Origin: an uncultured Eubacteriales bacterium
GTDB lineage: Bacteria > Bacillota > Clostridia > Oscillospirales > Acutalibacteraceae
Assembly: GCA_900540085.1 (NCBI GenBank)
Contig: UQEU01000003.1
Coordinates: 1 to 64,000, forward strand
Reading direction: 5' to 3'
Length of the DNA: 64,000 bases
The notes beneath the pieces are model-generated. The model did no database searches. It saw nothing but the letters and a program-made list of their open reading frames with translations, and was not told the DNA's origin. The position numbers and the translations under genes are program-made. Positions 18,897-27,280 of this stretch are shown here, piece after piece (the stretch's first letter is position 1; every line of letters begins with the position of its first letter).

Positions 18897-19377
18897 CAGT
18901 ATCTACCTCATCTAAAAACTCATCGTACATACGTATATCGTTTTCTGCACTTGAATTGTTTTCAACGATTTTTTCTGCAGCAGTCATTGCGATTTTTGCA
19001 ATATCACTTTCTATTCCTCGCAATGCAGCCTGACGCTCAAGTTCAATTGAACTGTGTGCATCTTTAACCATACGGTCGGCTTTTTCATTTGCCTGAGCGA
19101 CTATTCGGTTGTATTGTGCATCTGCGTTTTTCTTTGCGTCCTGAACTATTTTAGCACCCTCTTCGTCTGCCGTACTTATAACAGACTCATAGTGTTCTTT
19201 AAGTTCATTTGCCTCTTGTTGTGTTTTGCTTGCTTTTTCAAACTCGCCGTCTATCATTTCTTTTCTTTGCTCGATAACTTTAAGTATCTTGCCAAAGAGG
19301 AACTTTTTGGCAAACAAATAAAATATAAGCAAGTTTACCATAGTCCAAAAGATATTCCAAAAATCAATACTCAGCAT
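18877..19377 (-). CDS. atpF: F-ATPase subunit b
   Basis: The peripheral-stalk b subunit: one N-terminal membrane helix (FWNIFWTMVNLLIFYLFAKKFLF, residues about 6-28) followed by a long, charged helix predicted to dimerise as a coiled coil. The 166-residue length is usual. Two-gene b/b' systems are found in photosynthetic bacteria; only one b gene is present here, so it should form a homodimer. The ATG follows AAGGAAG. Confidence 0.94.
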   Translation of the reverse strand: MLSIDFWNIFWTMVNLLIFYLFAKKFLFGKILKVIEQRKEMIDGEFEKASKTQQEANELKEHYESVISTADEEGAKIVQDAKKNADAQYNRIVAQANEKADRMVKDAHSSIELERQAALRGIESDIAKIAMTAAEKIVENNSSAENDIRMYDEFLDEVDTDDTNSD

Positions 19378-19413
19378 AACTTATGCTTCCTTTCCCTATG
19401 CTTTTTGCAGAAA

Positions 19414-19641
19414 TTATTTAAGCATAAAGATAATCAAAATGCTTGCAACAAGTCCGTAAACAGCAGTTGCTTCTGCAAGAGCACCTCCGAGAATAAGTGC
19501 AGTTCTGATTTGACCGCCTGCTTCAGGCTGACGAGCGATTGCATCTACTGCTTTACCTGTTGCCATTGAAATACCGAAACCTACCAATGCTCCGCCGAGA
19601 ACAGCTATTGCTGCACCGATTGCTATAATTGTTGTTGACAT
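19414..19641 (-). CDS. atpE: F-ATPase subunit c
   Basis: This 75-residue hairpin of two membrane helices forms the rotor ring. The polar loop carries the conserved ARQPE, and the second helix has the ion-carrying glutamate in LAEATAVYGL. The Na+-type signature described for Ilyobacter-type c subunits needs a Gln in helix 1 and Ser/Thr after the Glu. Here helix 1 has Ile where that Gln would be, and Ala follows the Glu, so the ring is more likely proton-coupled (inference from known family rules). Confidence 0.96.
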   Translation of the reverse strand: MSTTIIAIGAAIAVLGGALVGFGISMATGKAVDAIARQPEAGGQIRTALILGGALAEATAVYGLVASILIIFMLK

Positions 19642-19698
19642 AGTTATTACTCCTTTTAATTTTAAATATTTATTTTATTCTGAAAGACTGTCTGACGA

Positions 19699-20394
19699 CT
19701 ACTCGTCGCTGATAGCCTCCTGAATGTAAATTGAATTGAGGAACACAAAAACATACGCCTGTATCAATCCGTCAAAAATATCGAAATAAAGCCCGAGTAT
19801 CATAGGCAATACGGCAGGTACAACCATTTTTATGAGTTCCATCAATATAAACGCACCTAAAATATTACCGAAAAGTCGCATACAAAGCGACAATGGCTTG
19901 ATAATGAGTTCAAGAGCGTTGTTAAACAAGATTATTGGAGAAGGCTCGGCAAAACTTTTCAGCCAGCCCTTTGTGCCTTTTTTCTTGATTGCAGCATATT
20001 GAATGTAAATTATACTGCAAAGGGCAAACCCCAAAGTAACATTCATATCTTTTGTAGGAGGCTTGAAGCCGAAAACTCCGACCATATTTGACGCACCGAT
20101 TATAACTGCCAAAGACATTAACCACGACAAATGGTCTTCTGCACCGGGACCTACTGCGTCTCGGAAAAAATCAGCCATCTTCTCAACGGCAGTTTCAAGC
20201 AACAACTGTCTTTTGCTGATTTTACCCTCAACTTTAAGATTTCTTACAAGAATGAGCGACAAAATCATTATTACCGCCATAATAATCCAAGTTACTACAA
20301 CAGATTCTTTTATACTTATATCCAATCCTAATACATCAAAAGAAAACACATCTTCGCAATTCAGTTCTTCAACAAGTTTTTCACCGAGATTCAT
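19699..20394 (-). CDS. atpB: F-ATPase subunit a
   Basis: The a subunit forms the ion half-channels against the c-ring. This 231-residue membrane protein has about five hydrophobic segments, and the essential arginine is in LCMRLFGNILGAFILMELI. It is the first gene of the operon atpB-E-F-H-A-G-D-C; no atpI is present upstream. GGAGGCGACAAT precedes the ATG and a good promoter lies about 30 bases further up. Confidence 0.95.
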   Translation of the reverse strand: MNLGEKLVEELNCEDVFSFDVLGLDISIKESVVVTWIIMAVIMILSLILVRNLKVEGKISKRQLLLETAVEKMADFFRDAVGPGAEDHLSWLMSLAVIIGASNMVGVFGFKPPTKDMNVTLGFALCSIIYIQYAAIKKKGTKGWLKSFAEPSPIILFNNALELIIKPLSLCMRLFGNILGAFILMELIKMVVPAVLPMILGLYFDIFDGLIQAYVFVFLNSIYIQEAISDE

Positions 20395-20419
20395 ATTGTC
20401 GCCTCCTTTTCCTCTAACT

Positions 20420-20448
20420 TATATAAACCTTTATTTCGATTGTGTCAA
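20420..20448 (-). promoter_or_regulatory. Promoter of the atp operon
   Basis: Minus-strand TTGACA (20448-20443), a 17-base spacer and TATATA (20425-20420), just upstream of the atpB ribosome-binding site. The leader would be very short, about 20 bases. Confidence 0.82.
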
Positions 20449-20542
20449 TAGATATTTCAAAATTCGTTCATAATGACAAATTTTTTCAACTCAAAGGCTG
20501 TTTTTTTGTTACTGTATTATTGCTTATTTTTTAACAAATGTA

Positions 20543-20571
20543 TTTACAATGTTGTTTTTTAAGAGTATAAT
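20543..20571 (+). promoter_or_regulatory. Promoter of galE
   Basis: TTTACA (20543-20548), a 17-base spacer and TATAAT (20566-20571) on the plus strand. The start would be about 75 bases before the galE ATG. It is divergent from the atp operon promoter. Confidence 0.75.
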
Positions 20572-20653
20572 AACAGTGCTACTAATATAATATCTAATTA
20601 TATCTCAGTATAAACATATTAATAATACTGCTTTGATTGAAAGGAAATGAAAT

Positions 20654-21712
20654 ATGTCAGTTTTAGTTACCGGCGGCGCAGGCTATATCGGCAGTCACAC
20701 ATGTGTTGAACTTTTAAATGCAGGTTACGATGTAGTTATCGCAGATAATCTCTACAATTGTAAACCAACAAGTCTTGAAAGAATTAAAAATCTTGTTTCA
20801 AAGCCGTTTAAATTTTATAATTGCGATATTCGTGATAAAAAAGCACTCCAAAACATTTTTGAACACGAAGATATTGATTGTGTTATTCACTTTGCAGGTC
20901 TTAAAGCAGTCGGCGAAAGTGTACAAAAACCACTTGAATACTTCGACAACAATGTTACAGGCACACTTGTTTTACTCGATGTTATGAGAGAAAACGGATG
21001 CAAAAGCATCATCTTCTCATCAAGTGCAACCGTTTACGGTATGAACAATGTAAGCCCGCTTAAAGAAGATATGGAAGTCGGCGGAGTTACAAACCCATAC
21101 GGCAGAACAAAGTTTATGATTGAATGCATACTTCAAGACCTTTTTGTTTCAGATAACGAATGGAGCATTTGTCTTCTTCGTTACTTTAACCCTATCGGTG
21201 CTCACAAAAGCGGTACAATGGGCGAGGACCCGAACGGTATTCCTAATAACCTTATGCCTTATATTACACAAGTTGCAATCGGTAAACTCCCCTGTTTGAG
21301 CGTTTTCGGCGACGACTACGACACTCACGACGGCACAGGTGTAAGAGACTATATCCATGTTGTTGACCTTGCAATCGGTCATGTCAAAGCAGTTGAAAAA
21401 TGCGCTCAAGGTGCAGGTCTTCATATCTACAATTTAGGTACAGGAAACGGATACAGCGTACTTGATGTTGTAAAAGCATTTGAAAAAGCAAGCGGTAAAA
21501 AAGTTAACTACAAAATCTGCGACAGGCGTGCAGGCGATATTGCTACCTGCTATTGCACACCTGATAAAGCACTTAACGAACTCGGATGGAAAGCCGAAAG
21601 AGGAATCGATGAAATGTGTGAAGATTCTTGGAGATGGCAAAGCCAAAATCCAAACGGTTATCCCGACAGTGAAAATACACCCGAGTACAATAAATGTATT
21701 GAAATAAAATAA
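20654..21712 (+). CDS. galE: UDP-glucose 4-epimerase
   Basis: GalE interconverts UDP-glucose and UDP-galactose, for galactose use and for building cell-surface glycans. The 352-residue short-chain dehydrogenase-type protein starts VLVTGGAGYIGSHTCVELL, with the NAD-binding GxxGxxG. The catalytic residues appear in FSSSATVYG (Ser) and NPYGRTKFMIE (Tyr-x3-Lys), followed by RYFNPIGAH. The C-terminal half contains GTGVRDYIHVVDLA and LGTGNGYSVLDVV. AAGGAAATGAA precedes the ATG. It is transcribed alone, with a promoter and a terminator of its own. Confidence 0.96.
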   Translation: MSVLVTGGAGYIGSHTCVELLNAGYDVVIADNLYNCKPTSLERIKNLVSKPFKFYNCDIRDKKALQNIFEHEDIDCVIHFAGLKAVGESVQKPLEYFDNNVTGTLVLLDVMRENGCKSIIFSSSATVYGMNNVSPLKEDMEVGGVTNPYGRTKFMIECILQDLFVSDNEWSICLLRYFNPIGAHKSGTMGEDPNGIPNNLMPYITQVAIGKLPCLSVFGDDYDTHDGTGVRDYIHVVDLAIGHVKAVEKCAQGAGLHIYNLGTGNGYSVLDVVKAFEKASGKKVNYKICDRRAGDIATCYCTPDKALNELGWKAERGIDEMCEDSWRWQSQNPNGYPDSENTPEYNKCIEIK

Positions 21713-21793
21713 AATAAAACATCAAATCACTAAAATATAAAACTTTAATTTCTTTTTATATTATTTGATACTAAAATTAAATATCGTAATTAA

Positions 21794-21830
21794 AAATCCG
21801 AGTGTTCCGTATGACAACTCGGATTTTTTT
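21794..21830 (+). terminator. Terminator of galE
   Basis: A 10-bp stem (21794-21803 with 21817-21826) followed by a seven-T run, about 80 bases after the galE stop codon. Confidence 0.8.
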
Positions 21831-21965
21831 ATAATATAATTTACATTCTTATATTATTACCAAAAATACAATAAACTTCAAAAATATGAATATCTGTTCT
21901 TTTACTATAAATACTAATCAATACTGATTATATATTTAATATACAAACTTTAGGAGAGAAGTATT

Positions 21966-23258
21966 TTGAAGTCATTGTGGGAAAAATTATCAAAAAAGCC
22001 GATATTCAATCAACTTAAAGGAGATACAAAAACAGATGTATTGATTATAGGAGGAGGGATAACGGGCGTATTGTGTGCATATATGCTTGAAAATGCAGGC
22101 ATATCCTATATTCTTGTTGAAGCAAGTGAAATAGGCAGTGGAACAACAAAAAACACGACAGCAAAAATCACTTCCCAGCACGGACTGATTTACAACAAAT
22201 TAGAAAGAGAATTTAACATTGAATATGCAAAAAAATATTTGCAGATAAATGAGAAAGCCCTCGATAAATTTCGTGAATTATGCAAAAACATTGACTGCGA
22301 TTTTGAAGAAAAAGACTCATTTGTATATTCGCTTAACAATCGAAAAAAGATTGAAGACGAACTTACTACACTTGAAAAAATAGGGTTCAAGGCAGAGTTT
22401 TCCGACAAACTGCCTCTGCTGTTTTCAGTTGACAGTGCAGTAAAATTTCCAAAACAGGCACAGTTTAATCCTTTGAAATTCATATATGAAATTTCAAAAA
22501 ATCTCAACATTTACGAACATACACCGGTAAGAGAACTTATAGGAACAACAGCCGTTACTGACTTTGGAAAAATATGTGCCGAAAAAATCATAGTTGCAAC
22601 GCATTTTCCTTTTTTAAATAAGCACGGAAGTTATTTCATTAAAATGTACCAACATCGTTCCTATGTAATCGCACTTAAAAATGCTCAAAATGTAAACGGA
22701 ATGTATGTTGATGAAAACCAAACGGGACTGTCTTTCAGAAACTTCGGCAATCTGTTACTTTTGGGCGGCGGCTCTCACCGTACGGGTAAAAAAGGCGGAA
22801 ATTGGCAGGAATTAAGAAATTTTGCAAACAAATATTATCCCAAAGCAAATGAAAAATATCATTGGGCAGCACAAGACTGTATGACGCTCGATGACTCCGC
22901 CTATATCGGCAGTTATTCTTCAAAAACCAACGGGTTTTATGTCGCAACAGGTTTTAACAAGTGGGGTATGACTTCATCAATGGTATCGGCAATGATTTTA
23001 TGCGATATGGTTCAGGAAAAAGAAAATGAATTTGCCGATATTTTTTCTCCGTCAAGAACGATATTACGCCCGCAATTATTTAAAAACATATTGGAAACAA
23101 CTTCAAATATGCTTATTCCGACAACAAAACGATGTTCGCATCTCGGATGTGCTTTAAAATGGAATCCTTACGAACACACTTGGGACTGTTCGTGCCACGG
23201 TTCCCGATTTACAGAAAACGGAAAACTTATCGACAACCCTGCAACAAGAGATTTATAA
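21966..23258 (+). CDS. FAD-dependent oxidoreductase with C-terminal Rieske domain
   Basis: This 430-residue fusion has a DAO-type flavoprotein domain followed by a Rieske [2Fe-2S] domain. The FAD site is VLIIGGGITGVLCAYMLENAG (residues about 25-45, written in part); SSGTTKNTTAKITSQHG-like residues near 65 are typical of the family. The Rieske ligands are CSHLGC and CSCHGSRF near residues 391-414, the pattern C-x-H...C-x2-H. The TTG start at 21966 is preceded by AGGAGAG seven bases upstream. Electron flow from the flavin to the iron-sulphur centre is implied by the family; the substrate is unknown. The chain stops shortly after the second ligand pair (NPATRDL). Confidence 0.9.
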   Translation: MKSLWEKLSKKPIFNQLKGDTKTDVLIIGGGITGVLCAYMLENAGISYILVEASEIGSGTTKNTTAKITSQHGLIYNKLEREFNIEYAKKYLQINEKALDKFRELCKNIDCDFEEKDSFVYSLNNRKKIEDELTTLEKIGFKAEFSDKLPLLFSVDSAVKFPKQAQFNPLKFIYEISKNLNIYEHTPVRELIGTTAVTDFGKICAEKIIVATHFPFLNKHGSYFIKMYQHRSYVIALKNAQNVNGMYVDENQTGLSFRNFGNLLLLGGGSHRTGKKGGNWQELRNFANKYYPKANEKYHWAAQDCMTLDDSAYIGSYSSKTNGFYVATGFNKWGMTSSMVSAMILCDMVQEKENEFADIFSPSRTILRPQLFKNILETTSNMLIPTTKRCSHLGCALKWNPYEHTWDCSCHGSRFTENGKLIDNPATRDL

Positions 23259-23300
23259 GATTGTTCAGTTTTATTGAAATTTTTATATAATAAATAACAA

Positions 23301-23332
23301 AACAGGACCTCTTTTAAAGGTCCTGTTTTTTT
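23301..23332. terminator. Bidirectional terminator
   Basis: A 10-bp perfect stem (23301-23310 with 23318-23327) followed by seven T residues on the plus strand and an A-rich left side. It separates the FAD/Rieske gene from the convergent ABC transporter operon. Confidence 0.82.
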
Positions 23333-23338
23333 CAATCA

Positions 23339-25162
23339 TCAACAAAGATAATATTTTGCCTGAGCATTCCAAAGTTTTGCGTACTTTCCGTTTTTATCAA
23401 TCAATGAACAGTGAGTACCTGTCTCGACAAGTTCGGCATTGTCAAAAACTGCTGTTTTATCACAAAACGCACAACTCGAAAGTCTGTGAGAAATATAAAT
23501 TGCAGTTTTATTGTCAACAAACGAATTAAAACGACTGTAAATCTCGTTTTCTGCAATCGGGTCAAGTGCAGCGGTAGGCTCGTCAAGAATGACAACAGGT
23601 GCGTCCTTGTACAATGCTCTTGAAAGAGCAAGTTTTTGTGCTTCACCACCTGAAATTTCAACGCCCGATTTATCCAAATCCTTATAAATATATGTATTTT
23701 CCCGTTTTTCCATCTCAAGCACTCTGTCTTTTACATTTGCTTTATCAAGTGCGTCAAAAAGTTTCTCCCTATCGTATTCTTCACTGACCGAAACATTTTG
23801 AGCGAGCGTTGTCGAAAATATTTTAAAGTCCTGAAAAACAACGGAATACAGATTTAAAATACTTTCCTTTGTATATTCCTTGATATTTGCCCCATTAATA
23901 AGTATTTCTCCGTCGGTAACATCATAAAGTCTGCACATCAATTTGATAAATGTCGTTTTACCGCTTCCGTTTCTGCCGACAATCGCAAGATGTTCTTTAT
24001 TATGTATTTTAATATTAATATTTTTAAGTGAATAATTTTCGGCATTCGGATATTTAAACCAAACATTTTTAAACTCAATTTCAAATTTTCCCGACAAATC
24101 GAGTTTTTTTTCACCGTAAGTCATATCGTCTTTTGTATTCATTATCTCAAAATAGTAATTTACAAGCGGCACCATTTCCTCTGTTTTGCCGAAAGTTACC
24201 GCCATTTTCATTATACCGTTTAAAATCTGCATAAATGAACCGCAGTAAAGAACAAGCGAACCGATACCGAAAAGACCATACAAACCCTTAACTCCGATGA
24301 AAAGATAAATTCCAAATCCGACAAGCGCACCCAATATTGCGACAAACGAACTTGATTTTGCAGTATTAAAAGAAGCCTTTTTAAGCACCCTTTCGCCATC
24401 GTTCAATATTTTATTTACGGCAGCATATTCAATTAATTTCTGTTCCTTATACATTCTGATTTCTTTTCCTGTTTTATAATCTGAAAACATATCCAAAAAA
24501 TAATAAAAAATTCTGTCAAGTCTTGAATACTCATCGCTCGCATTAAACCAAGCCTTATTCATCTTCGTTGCAACAATAAGAATAATTGCCGCCATAACTG
24601 CAATTGCACCGAAAATTGTCAGCAGAAATACCGGTTTTTCAAAAAATGTCTCGCCTGTTTTAGTGAAACCTATTTTTAAAAGCGGAAAGATTATTATCAC
24701 CGAAATAAAAACCGTGATTAACCCCGATACAAAATCACGCATCATCCAAGTAAACTGTACAAACGATGAAAAGACTCTGTCCTGTGCCTCTGCGTGTTTA
24801 TGAACTAACTCTTTGAAATCTCCGTTCTCGAGTTTTTGATACTCTGTTTTAAAAAGTTTTGAAGACAGGTTTTGCCTTTCTTTATTGTACATAAGCGAGC
24901 GATACATAAATTGTATGTCGCCGAGATAATAATTAATAAAACACAACACGAGATTTATACCGACTGCCGAACCTATATATACGGCAAGTTCATTCATTTT
25001 TGTTCCGATATTAAGCAAGTCTATGATTTTTGAAGTAAACCAAATATTCACAAACGGCACAACAGCCGTAACAACTGCAACGGCAATCGTACTGGGAAGC
25101 AATCGTTTTTCAAGACGATGAATTTCTTTAAATGCCAAAAAAACAGACTTCATTTTCTTCAT
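23339..25162 (-). CDS. ABC exporter-type transporter, ATP-binding and membrane domains fused
   Basis: This 607-residue half-transporter has an N-terminal six-helix membrane domain (about residues 1-330) and a C-terminal nucleotide-binding domain. That domain has Walker A VGRNGSGKTTFIKLM, signature VEISGGEAQKLALSRA, Walker B PVVILDEPTAALDP and switch His in AIYISHR. The pair with the gene upstream suggests a heterodimeric exporter for a peptide, lipid or drug. The start overlaps the upstream stop by four bases. The upstream partner is frameshifted in this sequence, so the function of the pair is uncertain. Confidence 0.92.
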   Translation of the reverse strand: MKKMKSVFLAFKEIHRLEKRLLPSTIAVAVVTAVVPFVNIWFTSKIIDLLNIGTKMNELAVYIGSAVGINLVLCFINYYLGDIQFMYRSLMYNKERQNLSSKLFKTEYQKLENGDFKELVHKHAEAQDRVFSSFVQFTWMMRDFVSGLITVFISVIIIFPLLKIGFTKTGETFFEKPVFLLTIFGAIAVMAAIILIVATKMNKAWFNASDEYSRLDRIFYYFLDMFSDYKTGKEIRMYKEQKLIEYAAVNKILNDGERVLKKASFNTAKSSSFVAILGALVGFGIYLFIGVKGLYGLFGIGSLVLYCGSFMQILNGIMKMAVTFGKTEEMVPLVNYYFEIMNTKDDMTYGEKKLDLSGKFEIEFKNVWFKYPNAENYSLKNINIKIHNKEHLAIVGRNGSGKTTFIKLMCRLYDVTDGEILINGANIKEYTKESILNLYSVVFQDFKIFSTTLAQNVSVSEEYDREKLFDALDKANVKDRVLEMEKRENTYIYKDLDKSGVEISGGEAQKLALSRALYKDAPVVILDEPTAALDPIAENEIYSRFNSFVDNKTAIYISHRLSSCAFCDKTAVFDNAELVETGTHCSLIDKNGKYAKLWNAQAKYYLC

Positions 25163-26934
25163 AATTCACTGCCTCCCATCTCTTTGTAATAGTAACTTTG
25201 TACTTGATACATTCTGTAATAATTGCCTTTCAATTTCATCAATTCTTCGTGTGTTCCGCTTTCTGCAACAGTACCGTCTTTAATAAAGAAAATTCTGTCG
25301 CAAAAACGGGTTGATGAAAGCCTGTGAGAGATAAAAAATGAAATTTTATTGTCAGTTATTTCACTGTATTTTAAATACAGTTCATTTTCTGCAATCGGGT
25401 CAAGTGCGGCGGTAGGTTCATCAAGAATGAGTATCGGAGAATTCTTGTAAACCGCCTTTGCAAGAAGCAGTTTTTGCTTTTCCCCTCCCGAAAAATCTGC
25501 CGCATCCTTGTAAACATCTTTTACCATATATGTATTTTCTTTGTCTGCAAGACTGTTAATTATATCTTTAATTCCCGCTTTTTCAAAAGCCCCATACAGT
25601 TTTTCTTTGTCATAATTGACTGAAGCACAAATATTTTCGGCAACTGTCATAGGCAAAAAACGATAATCCTGAAAGACAACGGAAAACAAATCAAAATAAC
25701 TGTTCAATGAAAAATCTTTAATGCTCTTTCCATTAACCAATATATCACCTTTTGTTGCATAATAAAGACCGCAAAGCAATTTAACGGCAGTCGTTTTACC
25801 TGCACCGTTTTCTCCCACAACAGCAATGTTTTCTCCTTTTTTGACTTTAAAAGACATATTGTTTATTGTACTGTTTTCGGCAGACGGATATGTGAAACAT
25901 ACATTTTTAAATTCAATAGACTCAACATCTTTAAAATCAACATTCGGTTTGCTTTGTTTTTCTTCATCACTCTCAACAAAATCACGAAACGCCTGACAAT
26001 CGTTGCAGCAACGCTCCATATTTGAATAGAGATACACAAAACTCATTATCCAATTCGAAAATCCGGTTATAATTCCGAAATAAAATATAAAATCAGAAAC
26101 AGAAAGACTGCCTGTGCATACCAAATATGTGAGATATGCATACGCTACAAGTTCTCTTAAAAAATTGAGAAGCGCTCTTGTACCTCCTACTTTAATACTT
26201 TGGTGCATATATTTAGACACAATTTTTTCAAGTACAGAAATAAATTTTGCAATTGAAAATAAAAATGTTCCGTAAAACCATACAATCTTATATCTTTGGA
26301 TGCAGTCAAATCCTTACTCAATGAATAGTAATAATCAAACTTAACAAAAACACCGTTTCTCTCATTCTTAACATCCTTTTCCTCTTTGTTAAGATACCTT
26401 AATAAAAAGAACTCGGCAATACAGGTTGAAAATATAAGCAATATCATTATAAAATTAATCTTTATAAATAAGCGTAAGTGAAGTAATTACCCCGACAAGA
26501 CAAACAAGCATCTGATTACAAGTATCTAAAAAATCCGCCGAAGCTGAATAATAACTTCTGTAAAACTCCGTTGCTCTGTTGTTTTTCTCACGCCATTCAA
26601 GACTCTCTATATTTATATAATCCGTATTTAAATTTTTATTAAATGCCATAACTGCGTATCGCATACGAATAATTCTTGCACTGCCGAGTAACAATTCCTG
26701 CAAAAACGGAGACAACCATGTTGTGAGTGCAACAAGAACACTCAATAGTGCGACAACAAGTGTAAGTCTGCCGACAGTCGCCCCCTGCTCAATACAATCA
26801 ATCATCGCTTTTGGTATGTATGCAGTTATTATCGGCTGAAACACCATTGCCGGCACACGAATAAAAAAGTAAACAAGGCTTTTTCTGTCCCATGCTACCC
26901 AATTTTTAATCATATACTTTATATTATCTTTCAT
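25159..26934 (-). pseudogene. ABC exporter-type transporter gene broken by two compensating frameshifts
   Basis: Three consecutive reading frames together make one ABC transporter. The first (26934-26455) encodes an N-terminal membrane segment and ends at a TAA. The second, shifted by one base (about 26460-26265), reads the KFDYYYSLSKDLTASKDIRLYG part expected next. The third returns to the first frame (from about 26268 to 25159) and holds the last helices and an intact ATPase domain with VVGENGAGKTTAVKLL, DFSGGEKQKLLLAKA and LILDEPTAALDP. The shifts are about +1 near 26455-26475 and -1 near 26265. It is either a young pseudogene or carries two sequencing errors; the ATPase half may still be made from an internal start. 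Confidence 0.85.
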
Positions 26935-27247
26935 TTTTTCCTCCTTTTTTTAATTAACACCCATATATGTCCCGCAAAGAACTTAACAAAATTATATCAT
27001 AAATTAAGATATTTTTGTATAATATTTACAATAAAAATCCAATTTTATAGGTCTATACAAAAAAATGGTTAATTATTGATTATATATTGCACAAAAATCA
27101 TAATATTTTACCATATTGTTTTTACACTTTTCTTGCGTTTTAATGTATATACAGGAAGAATTTGCTTTTTATTAATAAAACTTAATAATATGATATATTG
27201 TAATTAACATAATATATTTAACACAAACATAATAGGAGTAAAAAATA
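26935..27247. other. AT-rich divergent intergenic region
   Basis: About 310 bases of strongly AT-rich sequence between the divergent ABC transporter and GH151-like genes. It must hold promoters for both directions. Several TATAAT-like strings are present, but none has an unambiguous -35 partner at 17 bases, so I do not assign them. No coding region, RNA gene or repeat is apparent. Confidence 0.5.
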
Positions 27248-27280
27248 ATATGGTACGAAAACGATTATAGACGAATATTT

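Noticed and set aside
19414..19641. Possible Na+-type ATP synthase c subunit
   Set aside because: The helix-1 Gln and the Ser/Thr directly after the ion-binding Glu are missing; only the later Thr and Tyr, which also occur in proton types, are present.
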